Assembly: GCA_000349905.1 (NCBI GenBank)
Contig: KB722739.1
Span: 493,593 to 557,592 of the forward strand
Direction: 5' to 3'
DNA length: 64,000 nt
Source of the DNA: Volvariella volvacea V23
Lineage: Eukaryota; Basidiomycota; Agaricomycetes; Agaricales; Pluteaceae
In this document: positions 10,410 to 21,044 of the stretch, one piece after another
Layout of the letters: every line of letters starts with the position of its first letter
Position numbering within the stretch: the first letter of the stretch is position 1
Program-made: the position numbers and the translations under genes
The notes under the pieces: generated by a model
What the model was told of the DNA's origin: nothing
The model's database searches: none
The model's input: the letters and a program-made list of their open reading frames with translations, nothing else

Positions 10410-10915
10410 TGTTACGGCGACGTTACCTTAACGCATCAATCTGTAATTCAAAGGTGCGGATACACTCGTGAATTACAGACGAGTAAGATGATGAGGATGA
10501 TTGAGGCCAACAGAATGTTGAGTCGGTCCGTCGTCAAAGGCGTTAATAAGATAAGTCGAGATGGAATTCGCACAGCGAAGTACGAAATGAGTACACGGAA
10601 AGAACAGGAGGTCAAGCTAAAGTTCTACGCTAAAGAATTGAAGTATTTATACGTTCTGTGGTATTATGTTGTATCGTAAGAGGAAATGCTGTACTCGAGT
10701 CATTTGTACGCGTAAGCTATGAACGCGTATGCTATAGACACGTGAGCTATAGACGCGTAAGCTATGGATGCGTAAGCTATAGACGCGCGTATACTACTGA
10801 ATGGAGGAATGCTATTGTAGTTACCGAAAGAAGTTGTAACTACTCGAAAGAGAAAATGAGTCCGATAGTCCGAAAGCACACTAGCTGAAAATGACGATTA
10901 CTCATCGTCGTAACA
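10410..10915 (-). repeat. 3' LTR of element B (family L1, 506 bp)
   Basis: Antisense on the plus strand (TGTTACGGCGACG...CGTCGTAACA). It has more 15-bp ACGCGTAAGCTATGA-like units than the LTR at 17718-18194 and many point differences from it, although the two LTRs of one element are identical when it inserts. Confidence 0.88.
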
Positions 10916-10930
10916 CTACCCCCCCACTAG
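10916..10930 (-). other. polypurine tract of element B
   Basis: On the minus strand CTAGTGGGGGGGTAG directly precedes the LTR start TGTTACGACG. This is the expected place for the plus-strand primer. Confidence 0.65.
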
Positions 10931-10954
10931 ACTCGCTAGAGCGCTGCTCTAGCT

Positions 10955-12034
10955 TCAAAATCCCCTGGCCCTGCGGTTGTTGAAGAGTCGGGGTGCGCGA
11001 GGTAGTCCTTGAGGACGAGTATCCCACTCGTCTGCCGCGCCGTTGCCCCACCAGGTAGTCTGATCGTCGTTGACGTCGATGCGTGGTAGATTGCTGGGGG
11101 TTCCCCACTGGGAGTCGGCGAATGAAGATGGTCTTGGTGACATTGTGGCCAGCCGTTGACAAGGAAGAGGTCGTTGTCGACGAATGATTCGTCGTTCGTG
11201 GTAGGGGTGAATTCGTCGCCTGTTGACGAAGTGTAAGCATTCCCGGTTGCACTGGAAGCACAGGTTGACGACTGTGATGTGCTCCGTGTTGGGCCCTTCA
11301 TCCATCTCGTATGTCTCAACTTGTGAGTATATCTGCTTGTTTCTTGAGTGGCAATCCCATCGCTGACAAAAGTATGATGATGGTGATGGGGAACGCGTCT
11401 GGGTGATCTGTTCTATCCCTTGGGAATCTATGGATAGGTGGGGTGACGTTCGATGTTGTGGGGGAATGGTGTTGGTGGGTTCGGGTCTGGGTGTCGTTGG
11501 CGGTGACGTGGGGGGTGTTTCTTGTGGTTGGTATGGGGGAGAGTCAGGGGTTGTGGTTGTCGTCTAAGTGACTAGGATTACGGCCGGAGCCGTTGCTGTG
11601 AATAGGGGTGCCTGGAGTGGGCTCCCGGTGCTTGTTGTTGGGTTGTGGTCGTCTGCTGACGACGTGGTTGCTGCTACTTCCTGTGGCAGCGAGGGTGGTG
11701 GTGGTGGTGATCGTGGAGGGTTGGGTCTGGGGCCAGTCACTGGTAAGTGTGGTTGGTCGTGAAGAGGACATACTAGACGGTTCAAATACTGCACCGCTTG
11801 GTGCATAGATTCCACCGCCCTAGAGAGGTTGAATGATCCCCCCCGAAGGTTGTCCATTATCTTGGACGACGTGAGGAGGGTGAATGCTGCGATATGCAAG
11901 GGGTCACCTTGTGCGTGTAGAACGGCGAAGTGGCTGAGTATTTGGTCCCGATTGGCGGGACTCTCCCTGATCCAGTCGTGGATCTAAGTGATAGCGGCGG
12001 CGACTGCTTCGGGGTTGGTGACGTATTGACTCAT
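10955..12034 (-). pseudogene. element B ORF3, accessory ORF downstream of pol
   Basis: This is an open frame of 360 codons from ATG at 12034-12032 to the stop at 10957-10955, interrupted only by TAG at 11986-11984 and 11566-11564. It overlaps the end of pol by 131 bp in another frame. The N-terminal third looks like a folded helical domain (DQILSHFAVLHAQGDPLHI, GGSFNLSRAVESMHQAVQYL). A Pro/Thr/Ser-rich linker follows, then a Cys cluster (LCFQCNREC) and a basic C-terminus. I do not recognise the protein. Both stops fit CAG or CAA changed by C-to-T. Without the two stops it would be 359 residues. Element A lacks this part, so no second copy is available here. Confidence 0.5.
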
Positions 12035-14121
12035 GAGAAGAAAAGGATGGTGAAGATGCTTCGGATGTGAAGATATTGTGTTCCTCTTTATATCTTTTGA
12101 GGATTTCAGGGGCGTTCGCAAGGAGCTCTTCTTTTTTCCACCGATTCTCTGAGGATGGGTATCCCTTCCATGCGATTAGGTATTCAACTTGTCGTTTCCT
12201 TTTGGGGCCTATCCATCGATGTTTGATGATGTTTTCTACCTCCCATTCTTCTTCGTCATTGATGATATCTGACGGTGGCATTAGAAAGTTTGGTCCATGT
12301 ATGTTGTTTTCCTTATATGGGGTTAATAGGGATGCGTGGAATACGTTATGGATCTTCCATTGTTCGGGTAATTCTAGTTAGAATGTTACGGGTCCTAATA
12401 CCTTTGTGATTTTGAATGGCCCCTCACGCTTTGGTGCCAGTTTCTTTGCGATTCTATGGGTTTTAAGGTTTTTTGCTTCCAACCATACTTGTTCCCCTAC
12501 TTTGAAGGGTGTATAATTTGTGTGGTTCCATTTCGTCATATTGATTCTTGCCAATTCGTGAGCAGCTAAAGCTTCTTTTCTTGCTTCGGTGAGGACGCGT
12601 AATCGTTTGTTAACGTCAGGGATGTATGATGGTTCGGGGTGTTCGGGTATGGCCTTTGGGTGATACCCCATCATGAGGTAGAAGGGTGATTCGTTCCTGG
12701 CGTTCGGGGTTCGGAAGTTGTGAGAAAACTCTAGGTTTGTGATGTGATGGGGAGTTGCCCATTCTTTGGGGAAATTGCCACAATATATCCTTAAATAGGT
12801 TTCGATTTCCTGATTCATTCGTTCAGTTTCCCCATCCGTTTGTGGGTGATATGCGGTACTAAGGGTTGTTTTTGTACCTAACAACTTCTGCCATTCTTGG
12901 AATATTTGTGCTGCGAACTGTGTACCTCTGTCGGATATGATTTTCCGTGGCAGCCCGAATCTTCGGTATACGGAGTTGTGTATTAGTTCCGCCGTTTCCT
13001 CCGCGGTGATATCCTTTCGGCAGGGGTTAATGATCATTCCCTTGGTTCCCCCGTGATCTATAATGACGAGAAGGGCATTGAATCCTCGTGATTCGGGTAG
13101 GTCGGTGATGAAGTCCATTGTGATGGTGGCAAATGGTCGGTCGTCCGCTAATGGTTGAATTGGTATCAAGGGGGGTTTTGTCGGATGCGTATTGATCTTC
13201 ATTTGTTGGCATGGGGCGCATCCTTCAACGTACTTTTTTACCATCGTGTACATCCCTGGCCACCAGTAGTATCTTCGGAGAATGACAAGGGTTTGTAATA
13301 GTCCGGGGTGTGCAATAGTGGGTGTATTATGTGTCGCTTTGATAATTCCGTGTCTTAGGTTCTGGTGATCAGGTACATAGCAACGTCCTTGGTAATATAG
13401 TAGTCCTTTGTTTGTTGTCCAGTCTTCTTGCCTAACGTGTTTAGGTAGTGGTGAAGTTCCGATTAGTCCTTCGATGATTTGGCGTATTTTGTCATCTTGA
13501 ATCGGGGCCTTTTTTATTTCTTCCGTCGTACTGGTGTCTATTTTGCTGATAAAGACGGACGGTGGTAATACCGTCGTTTTTTCTATAGATTTGGGCGTGT
13601 TTAGATCGGACCGTCTGGATAACGCATCCGCCATTATTAGCGTTCTTCCGGGTTTATGTATTAGTCGTATGTCGAACTGTGAGAGCTCTAACTGCCAGCG
13701 GGCTTGTCTGGGTGTTAATTTTTGTGGTTCTCTATAATACGTTAGGTTTCGATGGTCGCAATATATCGTCGTAGTGTGTTGATTTTCTAACAAATATTGT
13801 CTCCATGCCTGTAGAGCGCGTATGATGGCTAGGAGTTCCCGATCATAGATTTGGTAGTTGCTTTGTGCTGGGTCTAATGATTGCGAGAGGTATGCGACCG
13901 GATGCCAGTCTCCATTGGTGTCTTGTTGTTTGAGTACCCCTCCAGTTGCTATCTTGGATGCATCTGTTTCGACTAAAAAGGGTTTACTGGTGTCGGGAGC
14001 TAGCAAAATGGGTTTACTGAGGAAAAGGTTTTTAAGGGTTTCAAACGCTTTCTGTGATTCGATCCCCCATTGGAAGGGTATGTCTTTTTTTGTGAGGTTA
14101 TGGAGTGGTTTGGCTACCTCC
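11904..14121 (-). pseudogene. element B pol 3' part: RNase H, integrase, chromodomain
   Basis: From 14006 to 12378 the frame is open with [20 protein letters not shown], the integrase core (ISDRGTQFAAQ, YHPQTDGETERMNQE) and the FKVGEQVWLEAKNL region. TAA at 12380-12378 interrupts GPVTF-LELPEQWKIHNVFH. The frame resumes to 11904 and includes a chromodomain (EWEVENIIKHRW, VEYLIAWKGYPSSENRW). Chromodomains on gypsy integrases bind modified histone tails and guide insertion into heterochromatin, which defines the chromovirus clade. The C-terminus is basic and Ser/Arg-rich. Confidence 0.85.
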
Positions 14122-14337
14122 TGTCACGGTTTTCCATGTTTGGTCATATTTGTTGCATGATTATATCATCAACATCCGATTACTCCTTCCTTCTTATCAC
14201 CTCACGCCTTCTTAGCGCTCATCGTTAAGCTGGGTTGTCCTTATGACACAAGTAACAACCTTACCTTGGACATTATAAGTGGTTACCACCTTCTAGGTTA
14301 CATTATATGCCCTAGTAGTAACACCCCTAAATGTCTT
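14122..14337 (+). mobile_element. unidentified LTR-like end next to gap
   Basis: Element B homology stops after GGCTACCTCC and a new sequence starts TGTCACGGTTTTCCATG, a plausible LTR start. It runs into the N run. It matches neither LTR family L1 nor L2. It may be the edge of another insertion whose body was not assembled. Confidence 0.35.
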
Positions 14338-14437
14338 NNNNNNNNNNNNNNNNNNNNNNNNNNNNNNNNNNNNNNNNNNNNNNNNNNNNNNNNNNNNNNN
14401 NNNNNNNNNNNNNNNNNNNNNNNNNNNNNNNNNNNNN
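14338..14437. other. assembly gap (100 N) inside element B
   Basis: Sequence on both sides covers the same RNase H region (13590-14121 and 14438-14972), so the join cannot be a simple missing piece of one element. Confidence 0.98.
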
Positions 14438-16327
14438 CGATTTGGGCATGTTTAGATCAGACCATCTAGATAATGCGTCTGCCATTATTAGCGTTCTTCC
14501 GGGTTTATGTATTAGTCGTATGTCGAACTGTGAGAGCTCTAACTGCCAGCGGGCTTGTCTGGGTGTTAATTTTTGTGGTTCTCTATAATACGTTAGGTTC
14601 CGATGGTCGCAATATATCGTCGTAGTATGTTGATTTCCTAACAAATATTGCCTCCATGCCTGTAGGGCGCGTATAATGGCTAGGAGTTCTCGATCATAGA
14701 TTTGGTAGTTGCTTTGTGCTGGGTCTAATGATTGCGAGAGGTATGTGACCGGATGCCAGTCTCCGTTAGTATCTTGTTGTTTGAGTACCCCTCCAGTTGC
14801 TATCTTGGATGCATCTGTTTCGACTAAAAATAGTTTACTGGTGTCGGGAGCTAGCAAAATGGGTTTACTGAGGAAGAGGTTTTTAAGGGTTTCAAATGCT
14901 TTCTGTGCTTCGATCTCCCATTGGAAGGGCACGTCTTTCTTTGTGAGGTTATGGAGTGGTTTGGCTACCTCCGCGTAGTGTGTTATGAACCGTCGATAGA
15001 AGTTACAGAATCCTAGAAATGCACGTACTTCTTTCACGTTTTTCGGTTTTGGCCATTGTTGGATTCCTTCGAGTTTACGTTGATCCATTTCTACTCGTCC
15101 TTCCTTAATGATCATTCCCAGGAATTCGATTTCTTCTTGTTCGAAGCTACATTTTTCGGGTTTTAGGAATAGATCGTGTTCCACGAGCCTTTTGAGAAGG
15201 CGTATGGTATTTGCTTGTAGGGTCGTTTTATCTTTTGCAAATAGCAGTATGTCGTCCATGTATACCATGAGTATTTCTTCGTCAATCATGTCTCTTAGGA
15301 TGTCGTTCATCATTTGTTGGAAGGTTGCTGGGGCGTTGCACATGCCGAAAAAGAGGACAGTTGGTTCGAACAGTCCCTTATTGGTTTTGAATGCAGCCTT
15401 CCATTCGTCTCCTTCCCTGATTTGGACGTTATTATAACCCCATCGTAGGTCGAGTTTTGTGAAGTATTTGGCTCCTTTCAATTTATCGACTAATTCGGAT
15501 ATAAGTGGTAGTGGGTAGCGATTCTTAATTGTCCCTTCATTGAGCCTTCTATAATCTTGGCAAGGTCTTAGTCCACCATCTTTTTTTCCGATGAAGAAGA
15601 ATGGGGAGGTCATTGGAGATTGGCTTGATCGTATATATCCCTTTCTTAAATTTTCTGTGAGGAAGGCGTCTAGTTCATTCTGGTGTCGCGGGGGTAACAG
15701 GTATATTTTGCAATCCTTTGGTACGAAATCGGGTTTGAAGTCTATAGGGTGATCCCATTTTCGTCGTTCTGGTAACCTTTCGGATGCTTTCTTTTCAAAT
15801 CGTTCTGCGAAGGGTTGACAATATGCTGGCAAAGTATTTGTTTCTATTTTCTTTATGGTTGCGGTCGTCGTCATTTCTTGTATGAACTTGTTTGTTTCGA
15901 AGTTGATAGTCCCTTCTTCCCAATCTATTTGTGGTTTGGTTTGGCGTAACCATGGGTATCCTAAGATAACCTCTTCTTTTCCTAAGGCCGTTTCCCATAA
16001 TCTAGTGATTCCTATATTGGTTCCATCGGGTGAGCATATTCGTGTGGTTATTCCTTTTACTATACTTCCGGTTTTGTTGGCTGACCTGTCGGCATTATAT
16101 ACTTTGATCTCGCTGCTGTTCCTGTTAGTTTGGATATTCCGTATATTACAAAATCTTGAATTTATAAAGTTCCCTGTCGCTCCTGAGTCGATTAGAGCCT
16201 ATGCTTCGATCTCTCGCCCGTGTTTGTCTTTCAATAAGATGGGAATTCGTATTGCTTTATCTGACGTAGTGGTGATTACAGGGGCTATGTACTGGGATGA
16301 TGCTGGGATCGATTCAGTCATCCTCAT
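14438..16327 (-). pseudogene. element B pol 5' part: protease, RT, RNase H
   Basis: Pol starts just after gag in the -1 frame. The protease motif [11 protein letters not shown] is preceded by TAG at 16201-16199, where element A has CAA. From 15874 on the frame is open: [54 protein letters not shown] and RNase [14 protein letters not shown]. The active-site residues look intact in this copy. Confidence 0.85.
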
Positions 16328-17685
16328 TAAAAATCCGTTTTCTCTAAGATTTGATTTATGAACGTGGCTCTTTCCTCTTCCGTTCCTTCGTCGAGGATAG
16401 CTTTGATTCTCTGGTTCCAGGGTTGGTTGTTCCTATTGGATCCTCCTTCTTGTCGATTAAAGTTTGTTCGTGGTTTACTTCTGCATTCTCGCGCAAAATG
16501 GCCGTACTTTCCGCATTTGTAACATTCTCCCTTTTTGCGTTGAGGCCTTCCTGTGGATATAGCGTCTACATCCATGGTGTTTGGGTCGCTGGGCGTGGCA
16601 TGGTTCCCGATAGGGTTAGATAGGTCTGATGGTATTCTTCCGCTGCTAAAATATGCTCGAGCACGTTCTAGTCCTGCAAAGTCTTGTCTCGCCGCGGTAA
16701 TGGCCTCATCTAGTGTGGCTAGCGTGTTCCTTTGTGCGAACTTGACTCCTAACATGGGCCAGAGTCCTCTGGTGAATAGTTCTACTTGAGTTGCGGCTGG
16801 TATATTTCCTATCCGGAGGAGAATCATATGAAATTCGTTGATGTATTCTGTTAGCTGCCAGGGTTTCATACGTAGGGCTTCTAATTTCCTTCGTAGGTTG
16901 ATGATGAAATCTTCAGGAATGAACGCTGCCCTGAAGGCTGTCCATAAGTCGTCCTTTGTCCCTAATGTTAGTTGTTGTTGCGCGTTCATGTGTGACCTGA
17001 TGAAATTGTTTTTCTATGATTCTGCAGCTCCTCGCATGTGTGACAGAATCCATGCTATCCTTTTCCCTTCTGTGTCGTATGTTTCTTCGTTAGCAGTCAA
17101 GTATAGTTCGCATGCTAGTATGAATGCTTCTGCTTGATTGAAGTCTCCTGTGAATGGTTTTGGGGCTGCTAGCCTTAGTTTTTTCGCTCCTGGGGCTTGT
17201 GCCATTTGCTGTTGCGGCGGTGGGGATGGTGTCCGTGGGGGTGTATTTTGTGGAGATGGCTCTCTAGTCTGGGCGTCTGCTATCTGATCCTGGGTTACTG
17301 GTGTGTTTGGTCGGGTAACTCGCGGAGTGGGACTTGGTTGTTGCAATTGAAGGAGTCCTGCCTCTATCTGTTCTTGGGTTAAGGTGTTGTCGTCTGGATC
17401 TAAATCTACTGGTGATGCTAGTTCACGATGCACGTCGTTCCCTAGTGCTATACAGTCTCCTTCTTGTGTGCGCTTTACTTGTTGAAATCTTTCTCTGGGT
17501 ACCGGTTGCCCTGATGTCACGAATCGCCACCTTTGTGATACAGTTTCAAAATAGATGGGTCTATTTTCTAGGTGATATACTCCGTTTGGTTCAAATTGGT
17601 GGGCTTCTTGTGGGACTACTGTGTGGCTTCGATATGCCGGTACTCTTCTTGATGGTCCTTGTTCCAGTTTGGTAAATTTCACCAC
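16327..17685 (-). pseudogene. element B gag, one nonsense codon
   Basis: The ATG at 17685 opens a 223-codon frame (HTVVPQEAHQFEPNGVYHLE, GDFNQAEAFILACELYLTA). It is stopped by TAG at 17016-17014, where element A reads TGG (Trp). The frame then continues with the capsid-like region (YINEFHMILLRIGNIPAATQ) and the zinc knuckle CYKCGKYGHFAREC, to the stop at 16329-16327. Apart from that one codon the gag appears complete. Confidence 0.85.
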
Positions 17686-17705
17686 AGTGGGTGTCTAGTT
17701 TTGTA

Positions 17706-17715
17706 AGCTTGACCT
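17706..17715 (-). other. candidate self-priming PBS of element B
   Basis: On the minus strand AGGTCAAGCT starts 2 nt after the LTR end. Its exact complement lies in the LTR at 17917-17926, about 30 nt downstream of the TATA box. The arrangement is the same as in element A. Confidence 0.6.
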
Positions 17716-17717
17716 AA

Positions 17718-18194
17718 TGTTACGGCGACGTTACCTTAACGTGTCGATCTGTAATTCAAAGGTGTGGATACACTCTTGAATTATAGACGAGTAAGATGAT
17801 GAGGATGATTGGGGCCAACAGAATGTTGAGTCGATCCGTCGTCAAAGGCGTTAATGAGATAAGTCGAGATTGGATTCGCACAGCGAAGTATGAGATGAAT
17901 ACAAGGAAAGAACAGAAGGTCAAGCTAAAGTTCTATGCTAAAGAATTGAAGTATTTATACGTTCTGTGATATTATGTTATAGCTGTGAAAGGAAATGTTG
18001 TACTCGAGTCATTTGTACGCGTAAGCTATGGACGCGTAAGCTATGGATGCGTAAGCTAAGGACGCGCGTATACTACTGAATGGAGGAATACTATTGTAGT
18101 TACCAAAAGAAGTTGTAACTACTCGAAAGAGAAAATGAGTCCGATAGTCCGAAAACACACTAGCTGAAGATGACGATTACTCATCGTCGTAACA
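17718..18194 (-). repeat. 5' LTR of element B (family L1, 477 bp)
   Basis: TGTTACGGCGACG...CGTCGTAACA on the plus strand. ACGCGT boxes lie at 18017 and 18032. It has about two fewer 15-bp units than the 506-bp LTR at 10410-10915. Confidence 0.88.
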
Positions 18195-19201
18195 TGAAGT
18201 GGAAGAGCCTTAGAAGTGATTAGAGAGCAGTAAGAGATATTATTCAATCTAAGGAACAATGTCTCAGATGGTTCTACTTAAATACATTTTGGTAGAATTT
18301 TATTTCTAATACTATATAGCACCTAGCCACTACTGCTAAATTGATGCCAAGTATATAATCACATATTACCTTGATCTGGATGTCAGTCTAGACCAGAATG
18401 CATGTGGTGGACCAATAGCTTGTCTCATTTGGATTACTGAATCAATCTAGGTTGATGAGGATCAAAAGTGGGGTCAGCATGTAATATATAGATGGAATAA
18501 CTTTGAAAAACTGATTTAAAAGGAGTATTACTAAAAGTGAACAAGATAAGATAAAAGGTATAAACTCAAAATTAAATGTATATATGTGAAAAAATTATGA
18601 CAGTGTGACTGTGACAGAAAGATAAAAATGCACCCTATTTTGAGAATTCCTGATATAGTAACACAATAATAACAAAACAATAGATCAAAATCTAATAATA
18701 AAATATATAAAATATATATACCTTGGATTGCTTTTCATTTGAATTATTTATTTAAAAAATAATATAAAATTTGAAAAATTATATTTAATTGAAATTAGAT
18801 ATTTTGATAGAAATTGATTCTTGCATACAAGTTTTTAGTGAGATTCTTGAGGTTTTAACAAGCTGTGGTAGTGGTAAGTGATCAAGAGGTAATTGAGCAC
18901 AAAAAGCCACCATGCAAATACCATGAGGCACATTTGATCTGAGTTTGATAAGATTTGGGCTCAGTACATTGCATTAAATGTAGCTCTTCAACAAGCACAA
19001 TGTGAAACTTGGTTTATAGAGAGGAAATGCTTGTATTGCATGTGACTTTGACTCTACAGAACCAGACTTTCAATATCTTGCTCCTAACTATGACAAATAG
19101 CCTACTCTACATATATATCTCATGATTAAGAGCAATAATTAAAAAATGAGTTTTGTAGACTTGTTTACATTGAAAATCTGAGCAAAAAGTGTCAAACAAC
19201 C
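18195..19201. other. AT-rich relic DNA with no CpG
   Basis: No coding frame survives. Reading through it I find no CG dinucleotide, against a few dozen expected for its composition, while TG and CA are frequent. This looks like old repeat DNA eroded by deamination. Confidence 0.65.
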
Positions 19202-19890
19202 ATGAAGAATAGTAAGTAAAGGTGTAGAAAGAAAAGGCTAGCTTGTAATTGCTTACCTATTCCCAAGTGAAGAATCTTTAAAGCTGGGGAATAGGTGGCA
19301 AGAGCAGTACAGTATATCTACTACTTGAGGATAAATAAAGATAAATAAAGGGATATAATCTCTGTGGTGGAGAGAAGTGAGGGGGTAAGAATGAAAGTAA
19401 GAAAGTGAGAGTCCTGAGCGAAGCATGTAACGCACTGACCAGGGGATGTGTAAGCTGGGTCGGCATGTATGCGTAAGCCTGTGTCATGCACAGTCAATGT
19501 AAGAAGGAGACAGAGTCATATGAAATCATAACTGATCCTCTGACTCAACACATGTCCATCTAGAACAAGATCAAGTCATTAGATGCAATAGAGAACAAAG
19601 GATATATCATATGTGGGAAGCAGAGATGGATAAGATGAGAATGGATATCGTAGATGAGGGTGTAGGGTTCAGATGGGCAGATGTAGGTAGGTAATGGTGA
19701 TGTGTAAGAGAAAGATGAGGTAATTCGTATTATGTATCAAAGATATAGTAAGAAGGGTGTGGTCAAAAAAAGAAAAGAAAAAGAGAAATGAGATAATAAG
19801 AACACTTGGTGGGCGTCTGTTGATGTGTAGATGCTTGGTGGGCGTCTGAATGTTGGGCATTTATGTCAAGGGCTCTTACGAGCCCTGACA
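19202..19890 (-). repeat. diverged solo LTR (family L2)
   Basis: It aligns end to end with the solo LTR at 4855-5573, with the same start TGTCAGGGCTCGTAAGAGCC on the minus strand. Most differences turn CG of the other copy into TG or CA: ACGCGTAAGC became ATGTGTAAGC, CTCGTATG became CTTGTAAT, TACGGTAT became TACAGTAT. I find no convincing target-site duplication. Confidence 0.7.
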
Positions 19891-20549
19891 CTACAAGGCC
19901 AAATTTAGCAGGCAAATTACTATTATTTCAACTTTTGACCCAAATACTGTCAAGGATATGACAATAACTTAAGTGATAAGCAATCAACAACTATCAATAA
20001 ATGAAGTGAGTTAAGATCAATCAAGAGTCTATCTCAAAGACTGAGATTAATAAGATGTCTACTGAGTACAGTGATTGGCTTACCTGTTCCAAAGACTGAG
20101 AATATCAAGTCTGAGGAACAGGATGACATGAAAGAATGGTTTATATATATAAAAAACATGATCTGTGCACAAAAAATGGAAGGTACTAAAATGTAATGTG
20201 ATGTACTTGATAATCTGTGTAAGAAAGAATAGAATGTACTAGAAGGAATGTGATATCATGGAGTATCAGTAGAGCAGATAGGTAAGTAATTGTAAACAAG
20301 TAAGTGAAAAGATAGTTGCTGACAAAGTGAGAATGATGAATACTTATACAGATAAAATATGGTTGAAGGAAATGTTTGTAATGTATGTATTGTGGTCCAT
20401 GATAAATACAGTAAATATTAATAATCTAATGCTATAGGCTGATACAATATACTCTAATGCATATGTATGCATTGGAAATCTCTCTCAGGGGTGTTGTGGA
20501 ATCCACAATGTCAATGTCTCAATAAAATGGGGTGTGATGCACTGTGACA
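19891..20549. repeat. CpG-free relic with a third, degenerate L2-like LTR segment
   Basis: There is no CG until 20550. Around 20078-20165 the order of motifs resembles the L2 LTR: GGCTTACCT, a stem (CCTGTTCC 20083-20090 with GGAACAGG 20115-20122) and a TATATATA run. The rest is too decayed to assign. Confidence 0.4.
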
Positions 20550-21044
20550 CGATTGTGACGCGGTGTCACACATTAGCGGAATTGTTCAACACCATCAGTA
20601 CATAATTTAAATCATCCAGACAACCCAGCTGGATCCAGATGACCTAGCACCATTGTAGTTGTCCAATATCTTTGTCTGATATGGCCCACCATAGCAAGAG
20701 TCCTAAAGCCTGTCCTAATCATCATGAAAAGTCTCTTAGCATGTTACTCAGACCTTTGTTTGCTTCACCGTCCCTGAACCTGACATCATCAGCCCGGAAG
20801 AATGTAAAATGCCGAGTGCTAGCGTGAAACGGTTGCACATGAACCAGTGGAATGAATTACGCTCTTGTCCTTGAACGTCTATCACTGCCTACAGCATTCA
20901 TTTCACTCTGGAGGCGCGTGGACGCTAAATAACGACATATAACGACAACGATTTAACGAAGGTCCTCCTACTAAGCCCTCACTCATTACTCAATACTGGT
21001 ATCCCCCAACACACATTACGCTCAGCAATACGCACCATCAGATA
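20550..21044 (+). other. upstream region of the DUF6535 gene
   Basis: CpG returns here, marking the edge of the decayed repeat zone. It probably contains the promoter of the next gene. I see no clear TATA box. Confidence 0.35.

Larger units (their letters stand above)
10410..14121 (-). mobile_element. element B, left half (3' half of a chromovirus)
   Basis: Read on the minus strand this is RNase H, integrase, chromodomain, ORF3, polypurine tract and 3' LTR. Its upstream side stops at 14121 within the RNase H region, where a foreign LTR-like sequence begins. The part from about 13590 to 14121 is duplicated at 14438-14972 beyond the gap. This half may therefore not belong to the same copy as 14438-18194. 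Confidence 0.8.
14438..18194 (-). mobile_element. element B, right half (5' half of a chromovirus)
   Basis: Read on the minus strand this is 5' LTR, PBS, gag, protease, RT and RNase H up to [16 protein letters not shown], where the gap begins. It is highly similar to element A throughout. The 5 bp outside its LTR (18195-18199, TGAAG) do not match the 5 bp outside the LTR of the left half (10405-10409, AACCC). Confidence 0.85.

Noticed and set aside
10405..18199. Element B as one simple insertion into element A with a target-site duplication
   Set aside because: The flanking pentamers do not match and the element contains a gap with duplicated sequence.
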